A DNA stretch of 37,571 nt from CAZCFB01 sp964511535 (GCA_964511535.1 CAZEFW010000087.1:1-37571), one strand, 5' to 3'. Shown: positions 24,466-33,046, counted from the first letter of the stretch. A program made the numbers and translations. Notes: a model not told the origin generated them from the sequence alone.

Positions 24466-26205
24466 ATGGCCACCACTGACCGCCCCTATTATCGCGACCA
24501 GCTCAACTTCCTGCGGGAGGGTGGGCTGGCCATGGCGCGCGCTCACCCGCGCGACGCGGACATGCTGGCCAAGGGTCTGGATGACCCGGACGTGGAGCGC
24601 CTGCTCGAGGGCATCGCCTACTTCGTCGGCAAGATCACCGAGAAGCAGGTGCAGAACCTGTCGCAGCTGTGCCAGTTCCTGTTCGACATCCTGTTCCCCC
24701 ACTACCTCTGCCCGGTGCCGGCCACGGCGGTGGTGGAGTTCGCCCCGGCCAAGTGGCCCGAGACCGTGCCCCGCGGCACCGCCATCGACTCCGTCCCGAT
24801 CCGGGGCACCTCGTGCAGTTTCCGCACCGCCTACGACGTGGAGGTGGGCCCGGTGAGCGTGGAGCATGTGGCGTGGAACCGCACCGCCGCCGGCGGGCAG
24901 CTCGCCGTGGAGCTGGGCGGCTTCGCGGCTCACATGGAGCACGGCGCCCCCCAGGAGGACCGCGTCCGCCTCCACCTGCACGGGGACCCCAAGAACAACG
25001 CCATCCTGTATCACTGGCTCTGCACCCACCTCGAGGAGATCGAGGTGACCGCCGCCGCGGGCCACTTCATCGACGCCGAGGAGCCGCTGTCGCTGCACCC
25101 GGTGGGCTTCGCCGACGACGAGGCGCTCTTCCCGTATCCCCTGGGCAGCTTCGCCGGGTTCCGGCTGCTGCAGGAGTACTTCACCCTGCCGGCCAAGTTC
25201 CTGTTCCTCGACCTGCGCGGGCTCTGGGCCGCCCTGACCGCACGGGGTGAGGACGAGGTGCCCGACCGGGTCACCGTGCACTTCAACCTGAAGCTCGACC
25301 GCTCCCGCAACCTGATGGTGAGCAAGCAGCATGTGCGCACCGGCTGCACCCCGGTGGTCAACATCTTCGAGCAGCAGGCCGACCCGGTCAAACGCTCGCC
25401 GGCCAAGGCCGAGTTCCCGCTGCGCCCCTCCGGCTTCCACCGCCACCGCGAGATCTACCGGGTGCTCGACGTGTACGGACATGGCCCCGACGGCTGGGCT
25501 CACTACCCCGTGCTCAGCGAGGTGGAGCTAGAGAAGCGCGGCGCCTCTGCCCAGGTGTTTCGGCGCTCGGGCGCTGACGGTCGGGTTGACAGCTACGTCT
25601 ACCTCACCGATCCCCAGGACGCGCTGCCCCCGTCTCACCAGACGCTGCTGGTGGACCTGCTCTGCTCCAACGGCTGGCTCGCGTCCGGCCTGCAGGTGGG
25701 AGATCTGAACCGGCCCCAGAGCCCCTATGACAGCCTGTCTTGCCGCAACATCACCAAGGTCACCCCGTCGGCGCCCGTGCCCATGGGCGAGGAGCTGCGC
25801 CAGCGCCTGGTGAGCCACCTGGCCCTGACCCAGCTCGACCTGGCCTCGCACCAGGGGCTGTACGAGTCGATCAACCTGTACAACCCCAAGGCGCTCATCG
25901 ACCAGCAGGCCCGCTGGGCGCACCAGCTGATCCTCGACGGGCTGCTGCGCGTGCGCTCGGAGGAGGTGATGACCCTGGAGCCGAACGAGGCGCTGCCAGT
26001 GCGCGGGCGCTCCACGCTGGTGGAGCTCGGCGAGGGCACCTTCGACAGCGAGGGGGATCTTTACTTGTTCGGCTGCGTGCTCAACGAGCTCGTGGCGCTG
26101 CAGACACCCATTAACTGGTACTCTGAGTTCAGCATCCGCTGGACCAAGACCAAGGCCCTGTACCAATGGCCCAAGAGGCTGGGAAGAGAAACACTGACCG
26201 TCTGA
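24466..26205 (+). CDS. tssF: T6SS baseplate subunit TssF (ImpG/VasA)
   Basis: The 579-residue product is close to the usual length. The N-terminus is diagnostic: YYRDQLNFLREGGLAMARAH, then DPDVERLLEGIAYFVGKI and LCQFLFDILFPHYLCPVPAT. Later SEVELEKRG and the closing NWYSEFSIRWTKTKALYQWP are also TssF-like. TssF with TssG forms the baseplate wedge around the VgrG spike. No Shine-Dalgarno is visible; TAGTCT lies 8 nt before the ATG. The end overlaps tssG by 40 bp. The spacer before it is filled with repeats, unlike the tight spacing elsewhere in the cluster. Confidence 0.95.
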   Translation: MATTDRPYYRDQLNFLREGGLAMARAHPRDADMLAKGLDDPDVERLLEGIAYFVGKITEKQVQNLSQLCQFLFDILFPHYLCPVPATAVVEFAPAKWPETVPRGTAIDSVPIRGTSCSFRTAYDVEVGPVSVEHVAWNRTAAGGQLAVELGGFAAHMEHGAPQEDRVRLHLHGDPKNNAILYHWLCTHLEEIEVTAAAGHFIDAEEPLSLHPVGFADDEALFPYPLGSFAGFRLLQEYFTLPAKFLFLDLRGLWAALTARGEDEVPDRVTVHFNLKLDRSRNLMVSKQHVRTGCTPVVNIFEQQADPVKRSPAKAEFPLRPSGFHRHREIYRVLDVYGHGPDGWAHYPVLSEVELEKRGASAQVFRRSGADGRVDSYVYLTDPQDALPPSHQTLLVDLLCSNGWLASGLQVGDLNRPQSPYDSLSCRNITKVTPSAPVPMGEELRQRLVSHLALTQLDLASHQGLYESINLYNPKALIDQQARWAHQLILDGLLRVRSEEVMTLEPNEALPVRGRSTLVELGEGTFDSEGDLYLFGCVLNELVALQTPINWYSEFSIRWTKTKALYQWPKRLGRETLTV

Positions 26206-27149
26206 GCTTCCTGCTCGAAAAGGGCCGGGAGTTCTCCTTCTACCAGGCGGTGCGCTGGCTCGAGCGGCTCAGCCCGGGATCGCCGCGGCTGGGGCACGAG
26301 GGCCCTGCCGAGGCCGAGCCCCTGCGGCTGCGCCCGTCCACCTCCCTGGCCTTCCCCGCCACCGACCTGGAGGAGGTGGCGCCCCAGCAGTTCTCGGACA
26401 AGATCCAGGTCACCACCACCTTCTTCGGGCTGTACGGCTCGGACACGCCGCTGCCATACGCGTACTCCGAACGCATGGCCCAGAACGCGTCGGAACATTT
26501 CGGCCGGCGGGTGCGCGCCTTCCTCGACATCTTCCACCACCGCCTGCTGTCGCTGCTCTACCGCTCGTGGGAGAAGTACCGTCCGGACGCCACCGTGGAG
26601 GAGCGCATCGACCCGCTCTTCTCCCGGGCGCTGTCCTTCGTCGGCTTCTCCCGGGACCTCGGGCTCGGCGGCGAGACCCTGCCCCGCCTGAGCGAGATCC
26701 GGCTCAAGGTGCTGCGCCACCGCTCCGCCCCGGGCCTGCGCTTTTTGCTGCAGAAGCGGCTCGGCTACCCGGTGGATATCGAGCAGCTGGTCACGCGGAC
26801 CGTGCCGATCCCCGGGGACCAGCTCTCGCGGCTGGGCGAGGCCAACTGCGAGCTCGGCTCGAGCCTCGTGGCGGGCCGGCGCATCCGCGACTGCAACAAG
26901 ATCCGCATCCAGGTGGAGGCCGACGACTTCTCCATGTTCTCGCGGCTGCTGCCGGGCAAGGCCGACTTCAACGACATCCAGGAGGTGATGGGCTCCTACC
27001 TGCACGACGAGACGGACCATGACGTGGAGGTGAGGCTGGCGTCGGAGAAGATCCCCCGCTGGGAGTTGGGAAGCGGCGCGCTCGCCCTGGGCGAAAGCAT
27101 GTGGGTCGGGCAGCCGAGAGAGGACGCGGTGCTCAGGTGGTCGGGGTAG
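26166..27149 (+). CDS. tssG: T6SS baseplate subunit TssG (ImpH/VasB)
   Basis: The 327-residue product is the expected length. SFYQAVRWLERL (residues about 24-35) is the family's N-terminal hallmark. PLRLRPSTSLAFPATDLEEV, then TTTFFGLYGSDTPLPYAYSE (about 92-111) and the FLDIFHHRLLSLLYRSWEKY segment (about 119-138) follow. The start overlaps tssF by 40 bp, so translation is coupled and equal stoichiometry is likely. It is the last T6SS gene here; a hairpin follows its stop and the next gene is on the other strand, so the locus ends without tssH, vgrG or the membrane-complex genes. Confidence 0.95.
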   Translation: MAQEAGKRNTDRLSFLLEKGREFSFYQAVRWLERLSPGSPRLGHEGPAEAEPLRLRPSTSLAFPATDLEEVAPQQFSDKIQVTTTFFGLYGSDTPLPYAYSERMAQNASEHFGRRVRAFLDIFHHRLLSLLYRSWEKYRPDATVEERIDPLFSRALSFVGFSRDLGLGGETLPRLSEIRLKVLRHRSAPGLRFLLQKRLGYPVDIEQLVTRTVPIPGDQLSRLGEANCELGSSLVAGRRIRDCNKIRIQVEADDFSMFSRLLPGKADFNDIQEVMGSYLHDETDHDVEVRLASEKIPRWELGSGALALGESMWVGQPREDAVLRWSG

Positions 27150-27151
27150 CG

Positions 27152-27168
27152 GGGCCGCTGCGCGGCCC
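27152..27168 (+). terminator. GC-rich hairpin after tssG
   Basis: GGGCCGC-TGC-GCGGCCC, a perfect 7-bp stem with a 3-nt loop, 3 bp after the tssG stop. It lacks a U-tract, so it may be a transcript-end stabiliser or a Rho-type pause rather than a classical terminator. Confidence 0.45.
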
Positions 27169-27213
27169 GGGCATCAGGCTTCAGGTTTGATTGCCCCGGC
27201 CTCAACACTCTCC

Positions 27214-27243
27214 CCTGAAGTCTGAAGCCTGAAGTCTGAAGCC
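27214..27243. repeat. CCTGAAG/TCTGAAG heptanucleotide repeats
   Basis: Four alternating heptads plus CC. Read on the other strand they are CTTCAGG/CTTCAGA, the same family as the GGCTTCA repeats before tssF. A lone GGCTTCAGG also occurs at 27177-27185. Confidence 0.75.
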
Positions 27244-27262
27244 AGCCGCGCGAAGCGCGGCT
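27244..27262 (-). terminator. GC-rich hairpin at the end of the metalloprotease gene
   Basis: AGCCGCGC-GAA-GCGCGGCT, a perfect 8-bp stem with a 3-nt loop, touching the metalloprotease stop codon (27262-27264). There is no U-run. Confidence 0.45.
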
Positions 27263-29376
27263 TATCGGCGGCGGCGGATCACCAGCAGGCCTAGCAGCAG
27301 CATCAGGGCGAGGCCGGCGCCGTCGGTGGTGTCGCTCACCTCGCAGCTGCAGCCGCGGCCGGGGGTCTCGGAGCCGGGGTCCACCGGGTTGGGCAGCACG
27401 ATGCTGTCGGTGGAGGGCACGCCAGCGCCGTCGGTGGCCGGGGGCGCGCCGGCGTCGGCGGCGGGTACGTTCAGGTCAGGCTGCACCAGGGGCTTGTCCT
27501 TGATGGTGACGCTGATGCCGCCCACGGTGGTGTAGTTGCCGGTGTTCAGCGGCAGCACGTAGTAGGTGCCCCCGGGCACCAGCTTCGCCTTGCCAGTCTT
27601 GTCGTTGATGCTCAGCACGATGGAGCCGGCGGTGGTGTCCTTGACATGGTCGTACTGGGGACCGACGTAGTCGTAGCCCACCTCCTTGTTCAGCCGCACG
27701 TAGGCGCCCATACCCCCGCCCCAGCCGTGGGTCTTCTGCACGTAGATGGTCAGCGACTCGGCGGTCTTGGGCACCTCGATCTTGTACTGGAACGGACCCG
27801 GCACCGCCTTGAGGGTGGGCGAGATGGAGCGGCCGTAGATGTAAAAGGAGCGGGCCTGGGCGGGCTGCAGCGGCACGATGCGGGTGCAGGTGTCCACCCC
27901 GCGCTTCTTGAGCTCGACGTCCATCTTGGACGCCATGGTGGGGTCCTTGGCCTTGAGCGTGGTGGAGAGCAGCTTGGCCGCGTCAGTGAAACCGGCGTTC
28001 TTGGCCAGGCCAGCCATGACGGTGTAGACGGCCGCCTCGAAGGTGTCGATGTCGGTGCCGGTGAGGGCGGAGCGGAAGGCCCAAACCGCGCGGCCCCAGA
28101 TCAGCCCGTCGTGGTGCGACTCACCCGACAGGTAGCCAGGGCAGGTGGCGTTGCCGCTGAGGTTGCGGATGCCGGTGGACTTCATGTAGTCGCCCACCAC
28201 CGGGTCGCCGGCCAGGAACGAGGAGAAGATGTCGGCGAAGCCCTCGTTGAGCGCCGCCGGCGTGGCGTTGAAGCCGAGGCTGTCGATGGCGATGGAGAGG
28301 TTCGAGGTCTCGCGCACCGCCGAGTGGGTGAACTCGTGGTAGACGACATCGCCGTCGTAGGCGAAGTCCTTGGACCCCTGGCCGAACACCAGGTCGCCGG
28401 TGCCGTCGCCGTTGAGGTCGCCGAAGAAGGCGTTGCTCATGCCCTTCTTCTGGCCGTTCTGGACCCCGTGCAGGTTGACGATGACGTCGATGCCGGTCTT
28501 GCCCTGGCGCTTGAAGCCGAAGGTCTTGTTCATCCAGCGGTGGAAGATGTCCACGTGGTAGTAGGCGTTGACCTCGGCGAACGGATCGTCGAACTTGCCC
28601 TCGTCGGCCTTGTAGATGAAGTCGCCGTTGGTGTCGGGCTTCGCGTGGTTCTTGCAATCCAGCTTCTGGCTGGTGTAGCTGCACGACGAGACCACAGCGT
28701 ACTCGCCGGCGAGCTTGTCCTTCTTGTCAGCCAGCCCCTGCAGGGTCGCCTTGATCAGCTTACCGGCGGTGGGGTTGGTCGAGTAGACCTGCCCCTGGAC
28801 ATCGTGCATGGCCGAGGTTTTGCGCAGCACCGCGCCGGAGCGGGCGTCTGCGATGACCTGGAACAGCCCCAGGGGCTCGTGGGTGATGACGTCGAGCACC
28901 CAGACAGCCCGGGCACCGTCCGGGGAGGTGGGCAGCAGCGGCGGCAGCAGCGCGAGGTGGCCGCCGCGCGCGGTGGAGCCAGGCATGGTGTCGCGCAGGG
29001 CAGCGCGCACGCCGTCCAGTTTCAGCAGCGCGGCGCGATCCAGGGCGAAGCCGGCGGGGATCACCCGCAGCTGGCCATTGAGCGCCACCAGCCGGCCGGC
29101 GAGCACCAGCGCCGCCGCGGTGCCGTCGACCACCGGCAGGCCGTGGGCCACCTGGTTCATGTGCACCACCTTGCCGTCGGGCACATCCACCACGGCGCGG
29201 ACCCGCAACGAGGCGCCCGCAGCGCCGAGATCGGCAGCATGTCCCAGGGCGACCTTCAGGGCGGCCGGACCGGGATTTGAGGGCATGGGCAGGTTGAGCG
29301 GAACGACCCGGGCCTCGGCGCTGGAGGAGGTGATGAGGAACAGACCAAGTACAGCAATTAGATAGTTTTTGTTCAT
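27262..29376 (-). CDS. Secreted gluzincin metalloprotease with MYXO-CTERM-like anchor
   Basis: The product has 704 residues from ATG 29376, where the signal peptide starts (MNKNYLIAVLGLFLITSSSAEA). ATG 29391 and GTG 29451 are in-frame alternatives that would make an overlong N-region. A propeptide of about 200 residues follows, with a WVLDVITHEPLG segment. The catalytic domain has YHEFTHS (HExxH, about residues 345-351) and NEGFADIFSSF (third Zn ligand Glu, about 375), the thermolysin/fungalysin (M4/M36) pattern. FFGDLNGDGTGDLVFG may be a Ca site. After beta domains and a Pro/Asp/Ala linker it ends GCSCEVSDTTDGAG-helix-RRRR, a MYXO-CTERM type sorting tail, so it is probably exported, processed at the Cys and surface-anchored. 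Likely role: protein degradation outside the cell. Confidence 0.9.
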   Translation of the reverse strand: MNKNYLIAVLGLFLITSSSAEARVVPLNLPMPSNPGPAALKVALGHAADLGAAGASLRVRAVVDVPDGKVVHMNQVAHGLPVVDGTAAALVLAGRLVALNGQLRVIPAGFALDRAALLKLDGVRAALRDTMPGSTARGGHLALLPPLLPTSPDGARAVWVLDVITHEPLGLFQVIADARSGAVLRKTSAMHDVQGQVYSTNPTAGKLIKATLQGLADKKDKLAGEYAVVSSCSYTSQKLDCKNHAKPDTNGDFIYKADEGKFDDPFAEVNAYYHVDIFHRWMNKTFGFKRQGKTGIDVIVNLHGVQNGQKKGMSNAFFGDLNGDGTGDLVFGQGSKDFAYDGDVVYHEFTHSAVRETSNLSIAIDSLGFNATPAALNEGFADIFSSFLAGDPVVGDYMKSTGIRNLSGNATCPGYLSGESHHDGLIWGRAVWAFRSALTGTDIDTFEAAVYTVMAGLAKNAGFTDAAKLLSTTLKAKDPTMASKMDVELKKRGVDTCTRIVPLQPAQARSFYIYGRSISPTLKAVPGPFQYKIEVPKTAESLTIYVQKTHGWGGGMGAYVRLNKEVGYDYVGPQYDHVKDTTAGSIVLSINDKTGKAKLVPGGTYYVLPLNTGNYTTVGGISVTIKDKPLVQPDLNVPAADAGAPPATDGAGVPSTDSIVLPNPVDPGSETPGRGCSCEVSDTTDGAGLALMLLLGLLVIRRRR

Positions 29377-29556
29377 TCTGTTGAATCCCATGCCAGTGAG
29401 GTCCGCCCGAACTTCGAATCGTTTCAGGTTTGCGACCTCAAATTTTTCCACCCCTGCTCAAGTTATGTACCGCGGCTGGAACCTTACCTGATCCCGGCCA
29501 GGCCCGCATCGGCGAATTTGCCCGCCGCCTCAATGTCAGTGCACCCTATAGTCCCC

Positions 29557-30285
29557 ATGTTCCCAAGTGGTCCAACCGCGCTCCCGACCCTGTTAATCCC
29601 CCTGTTTTGCCTCTCCTGCGCCTCCGGCCCCGCGCCCGCCCGGGGCCCCGCGAACACCCCGGGCGCCACAACCCGGGATCTACCGGCGCTCTCCTCCGGC
29701 CGCCACAGCACCCGCACCATCCCCGGAGGCCTGGCTTGCCTGCTGAGGCTGCGCAAACTCGGCATCTCGCACACCGCCGCCGGGCCGCTTCCCGAGGTGC
29801 TCACCCCGGTCCGGATCACCGGCCCCATCGGGGGCGTCCACTACCGCCCCCTGTACAGGACACCGATGCTCTGTGATTGTCGCATGGCCCTGGCACTACA
29901 CCGCGCGGGGCCCCATCTGCGCGCCCTCGGGGTGGACGCCCTGCTCTACTCCAGCGTCTACCGCCGTACGCGCATCCGCGGCACCCGGCGCCTGAGCCGC
30001 CACGCCTATGGGCTGGCAATGGACGTCCACCGGGTGGTGGCAGCCGGGCAGAGCCTGTCGGTGTCTGAGCAGTACCGGACCGGCATGGGCGACCGGTGCG
30101 CGGCCGACGCCCCGCTGCTCAACCGCGTGGCCTGCGTGCTGAAGCGCCGGGGGCTTTTCGACCGGGTGCTCACCCCGGACTACGACGCCGCCCACCACAA
30201 CCACTTTCACCTGGCGCTGCTGTCGCTGCACCGCCGGCCAAGGGGCCCGGCCCCCAATGTGCCGCCGGGGCCCGACACCGACTGA
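29557..30285 (+). CDS. Extensin-like / M15-type lipoprotein, probable peptidoglycan peptidase
   Basis: The product has about 242 residues. ATG 29557 is preferred because it directly precedes a short lipoprotein signal (LLIPLFCLSC); in-frame ATG 29533 and TTG 29518 are possible. TATAGT ends 4 nt before this ATG. After a Pro/Ala/Thr linker come CDCRMALALHRAGPHLRALG, YSSVYRRTRIRGTRRLSRHA with YGLAMDVH, and DYDAAHHNHFHLAL. SRHAYGLAMD and HNHFHL give the HxxGxAxD...HxH metal-binding pattern of D-Ala-D-Ala/LAS peptidases as found in the extensin-like C-terminal family. It probably trims peptidoglycan stem peptides at the outer membrane. It is divergent from the metalloprotease, with about 180 bp between the chosen starts and no other gene in them. 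Confidence 0.78.
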   Translation: MFPSGPTALPTLLIPLFCLSCASGPAPARGPANTPGATTRDLPALSSGRHSTRTIPGGLACLLRLRKLGISHTAAGPLPEVLTPVRITGPIGGVHYRPLYRTPMLCDCRMALALHRAGPHLRALGVDALLYSSVYRRTRIRGTRRLSRHAYGLAMDVHRVVAAGQSLSVSEQYRTGMGDRCAADAPLLNRVACVLKRRGLFDRVLTPDYDAAHHNHFHLALLSLHRRPRGPAPNVPPGPDTD

Positions 30286-30301
30286 CAAGGGCGCGGGCCG
30301 T

Positions 30302-30310
30302 TGGTAAACT
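30302..30310 (+). promoter_or_regulatory. Possible extended -10 promoter of the kinase gene
   Basis: TGGTAAACT, part of the palindrome GGTAA-AC-TTACC, gives a start near 30317 and a leader of about 66 nt. A similar TGGTANA(C/T)T sequence occurs before the kinase at 19105 and the DUF222 gene at 37012. Confidence 0.35.
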
Positions 30311-30352
30311 TACCGCGACTGCGATCAATCACAATGCCACATGGCAGCCCTG

Positions 30353-30367
30353 GGGGAGGCGCTCCCC
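30353..30367 (+). other. Leader hairpin before the hybrid histidine kinase
   Basis: GGGGAG-GCG-CTCCCC, a perfect 6-bp stem with a 3-nt loop, ends 15 nt before ATG 30383 and therefore lies just 5' of the ribosome-binding region. It could limit translation initiation. Confidence 0.4.
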
Positions 30368-30382
30368 GCCTGGTGATGACTC

Positions 30383-32467
30383 ATGGCCACAGCGGAAATA
30401 TCGATCCACGCGCTGCTCATCACCCGGGATGACGAGCTCAAGGAGCGCATCACCCGGGACCTGTCACTGGTCCAGGGGTACTCCTTCACGCTGCAGCACC
30501 TGCGAGACGCCACCGAGACCCGCTCCCGGCTGACCCAGGAGCCGAACATGGTGCTGCTCGACCTCGACCTCGAGGAGACCAGCGGCATGTTGACCCTGGA
30601 GAAGTGCCGCGGCGCCCTGCCCTCGGCGCCCATCGTGGCCCTCGGCCGCGACCGGCAGCTCTCCACGGTCACCGAGGCGATCCGCATGGGGGCCGAGGAC
30701 TACCTGCTCATCAGCGCCATGACCCAGCGCCCGCTGGTCAAGGCCATCGCCGGCGCCGTGGGCCGGCAGCAGCTGATGATCCAGGAGTCGGTGGGCGCCA
30801 TCATGACCGAGGCCGCCGAGGAGTGGAAGGCCACCTTTGACGCGGTGGAGGACATGATCGTGGTGCTCAACCGGGAGCGCCGCGTTCTGCGGGCCAACGC
30901 CGCCGCCGAGCAGACCTTCGGCGAGGCGGCGCTGTACAACGAGCCGTGCCATGTGCTGTTCCACGGCATGGACTCGCCCCACAGCGCCTGCGTGCTGTCT
31001 CGCACCTTCGACACCGGCGAGGCGTCGCACATGGAGCTGCGAGAGGACCACCTGGACGGCCGCTGGTTCAACATGTCGTGTTACCCGATCCGGTCCGCCG
31101 ACGGCGCCGTGGACAAGGTGGTGCACGTGATGCGCGACATCACCGAGGCGCGCAACTCGGAGCATTACCAGCGCATCCTGGACGCCAAGAAGCTGGTGCT
31201 CAAGGAGCTCGAGGAGCTCAACGAGATGAAGAGCCAGTTCATCGAGGTCTCGGCCCACGAGATGCGCACCCCGATGACGGTCATCCGCTCCGGCGTGGAC
31301 CTGCTCATGGGCGGCACCATGGGCGACCTGAACGAGCGCCAGCGCGAGTTCCTGCAGGTCATCGAGCGCAACATCGACCGGCTGTCGCGCTTCTCCACCG
31401 ACGTGCTGAACCTGGCCCGCCTGGACGCAGGCCGCTACGCCATCCAGAACACCGACCTGAAGCTGTTCGAGGCCATGGAGCCGACGCTGAAGCTGCTGCA
31501 GGAGACCGCCGCGGACAAGAAGATCCAGATCACCTGGGACGTCCCGGACGGGGGTGACCTGCCGGTGCACGCCGACCCCGACGCCCTGGGCCAGGTGGTG
31601 TTCAACCTGATCTCCAACGCCATCATGCACTGCCCGGAGCAGACCCAGGTGCGGATTCAGGCCGAGGAGCAGAGCCGTGATGTGCAGGTCTCGGTGGTGG
31701 ACAACGGCCCCGGCATCGTGGAGCACGAGCTGCCTCGCATCTTCGACCGGTTCTACCAGGTGGACCGCAAGGACGGCCCCGGCTACGGCGGCACCGGCAT
31801 CGGCCTGACCATCAGCAAGGCGCTCATCGAGAAGATGGGCGGCGAGCTGGCGGTGAGCTCCCGCGCCGGCGAGGGCACGACCTTCACCTTCAGCCTGCCC
31901 ACAAGCGAGCGGCCGGTGGAGATCCTGTTCGGGCGCATCGCCCAGGACCTGGGATTCGTGCGCGGCGAGCAGGTGCAGAGCATCGTGGCGGAGCAGATGC
32001 GCCGGCGAGTGGACAAGCGCATCGGCGAGCTGATGGTGGACGCCGGGCTGCTGTCGCCCGAGCAGGTGGCCGACGTGCTGCGCCAGCAGGAGGCGGTGCT
32101 CTCCAGGCCGCACCCGCGGCTGGCCACCACCCTGGGCGAGTCGCTGCTGGGGCGCATGGCGGTGCGCCAGGGCTACATCACCGAGGAGCAGCTGTTCCAG
32201 TGCGTGGCCATCCAGTCGGTGCGCCAGGAGGACGGCGCCGACTCGCGCCTGGGACAGATCCTGGTGGAGAAAGGCTACATGACCGGCGAGGACATCGTCG
32301 CCGTGCTGGCCAGGCAGCAGAAGTCCGTGGCCTCCTGCCCGGCCTGCAAGCGCAACTACACCGTGCACCAGGTCCGCCGCGGCAGCCCCACCTGCCCCGG
32401 CTGCGGCTCCCTGCTGCAGATGGTGGAGGACCCCGACGGGCTGGAGGTTGATGGGGAGCTTTCATAG
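30383..32467 (+). CDS. Receiver-PAS-histidine kinase with GspE-N-like repeats and zinc ribbon
   Basis: The 694-residue cytosolic product has five parts. Receiver domain, residues 5-125: the acceptor is Asp60 in MVLLDLDLEE with acidic Asp16/Asp17, but the conserved Lys after beta-5 (normally KP) is absent (DYLLISAMTQRP), so it is degenerate. PAS domain, about 145-255. HisKA with His292 in SAHEMRTPM, preceded by a coiled coil. HATPase with NLISNAIMH, DNGPGI and GTGIGL. From about 515, four repeats of the form (F/L)G-x2-x4-G-(F/L/Y)-x5-Q (IGELMVDAGLLSPEQVADVL; LGQILVEKGYMTGEDIVAVL) resemble the N-terminal modules of type II secretion/pilus ATPases (GspE/MshE). A zinc ribbon (CPAC...CPGC) closes it. 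No output regulator is adjacent. Confidence 0.9.
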   Translation: MATAEISIHALLITRDDELKERITRDLSLVQGYSFTLQHLRDATETRSRLTQEPNMVLLDLDLEETSGMLTLEKCRGALPSAPIVALGRDRQLSTVTEAIRMGAEDYLLISAMTQRPLVKAIAGAVGRQQLMIQESVGAIMTEAAEEWKATFDAVEDMIVVLNRERRVLRANAAAEQTFGEAALYNEPCHVLFHGMDSPHSACVLSRTFDTGEASHMELREDHLDGRWFNMSCYPIRSADGAVDKVVHVMRDITEARNSEHYQRILDAKKLVLKELEELNEMKSQFIEVSAHEMRTPMTVIRSGVDLLMGGTMGDLNERQREFLQVIERNIDRLSRFSTDVLNLARLDAGRYAIQNTDLKLFEAMEPTLKLLQETAADKKIQITWDVPDGGDLPVHADPDALGQVVFNLISNAIMHCPEQTQVRIQAEEQSRDVQVSVVDNGPGIVEHELPRIFDRFYQVDRKDGPGYGGTGIGLTISKALIEKMGGELAVSSRAGEGTTFTFSLPTSERPVEILFGRIAQDLGFVRGEQVQSIVAEQMRRRVDKRIGELMVDAGLLSPEQVADVLRQQEAVLSRPHPRLATTLGESLLGRMAVRQGYITEEQLFQCVAIQSVRQEDGADSRLGQILVEKGYMTGEDIVAVLARQQKSVASCPACKRNYTVHQVRRGSPTCPGCGSLLQMVEDPDGLEVDGELS

Positions 32468-32521
32468 TTCTTCAGATCGCTCCGCCGCCGCTTCGCCAGA
32501 CCACGTGACAAGATGCCGCGT

Positions 32522-33046
32522 CTACTGCACCGGCTTCAGCAGCCCCTTGGGCGCCTCGGGCGGCTCCTTGCAGCTCTTGTCGTCCGCTCGCAGCTGCAGG
32601 CGCATCTTCGCCTTGACCCGGTCGCAGCCCTGGCGCGCTTCCCAGCTCAGGGTCAGGGGCAGCACGGTCACCGTGCCGGCGCCGCTCCTGTCATGCTTCA
32701 GCTCCCCCACCGCAGCCGAGGCCACGGGCGTGTGGGCGCCGCCGGTGGTCTCGCCGTCGGGCTCCACGGACAGGGCGGTGACATGGCGGTCGTCCCTGTG
32801 GCGCAGCGCCTGCCAGGTGATGAAGAACTTCTGGCTGGCGCCCTCGGCCTGCAGGGTCACGGCCGTGCGGCAGGGGTACGACTCGTCCTTGACCGACACG
32901 ATGCGCTGCAGGTCCGGAGGCAGCCGGTCGCGCAGGTCCAGGCGCAGCACGGGGGAGTTGAGGGCGGTGCGCCCGCCGCAGGCCGCTGACAGCAGGGCCA
33001 GGGCGGCGAGCGCGACGGTGACGCGAGCTTTGGTAGATGGGCGCAT
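32522..33046 (-). CDS. Lipoprotein of unknown function
   Basis: The 174-residue product starts at ATG 33046 (MRPSTKARV). Signal peptide and lipobox ALLSAACGG give an exported lipoprotein. The mature part has three or four further cysteines (SYPCRTAV, RQGCDRV, DKSCKEP) and is beta-rich with no recognised family. TATTAT (33056-33061, minus strand) lies 9 nt before the start, so the leader is very short. The gene is divergent from the MATE transporter with 57 bp between starts and convergent with the histidine kinase gene. Confidence 0.75.
   Translation of the reverse strand: MRPSTKARVTVALAALALLSAACGGRTALNSPVLRLDLRDRLPPDLQRIVSVKDESYPCRTAVTLQAEGASQKFFITWQALRHRDDRHVTALSVEPDGETTGGAHTPVASAAVGELKHDRSGAGTVTVLPLTLSWEARQGCDRVKAKMRLQLRADDKSCKEPPEAPKGLLKPVQ

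Noticed and set aside
24343..27243. tssF-tssG as a mobile element bounded by inverted repeats
   Set aside because: The heptads are imperfect and low-complexity, there is no transposase or target duplication, and tssE-tssF-tssG order is normal for T6SS.
30464..32368. 634-codon minus-strand frame inside the histidine kinase gene
   Set aside because: His/Leu/Gln-rich shadow of a gene whose plus-strand frame has all kinase motifs.
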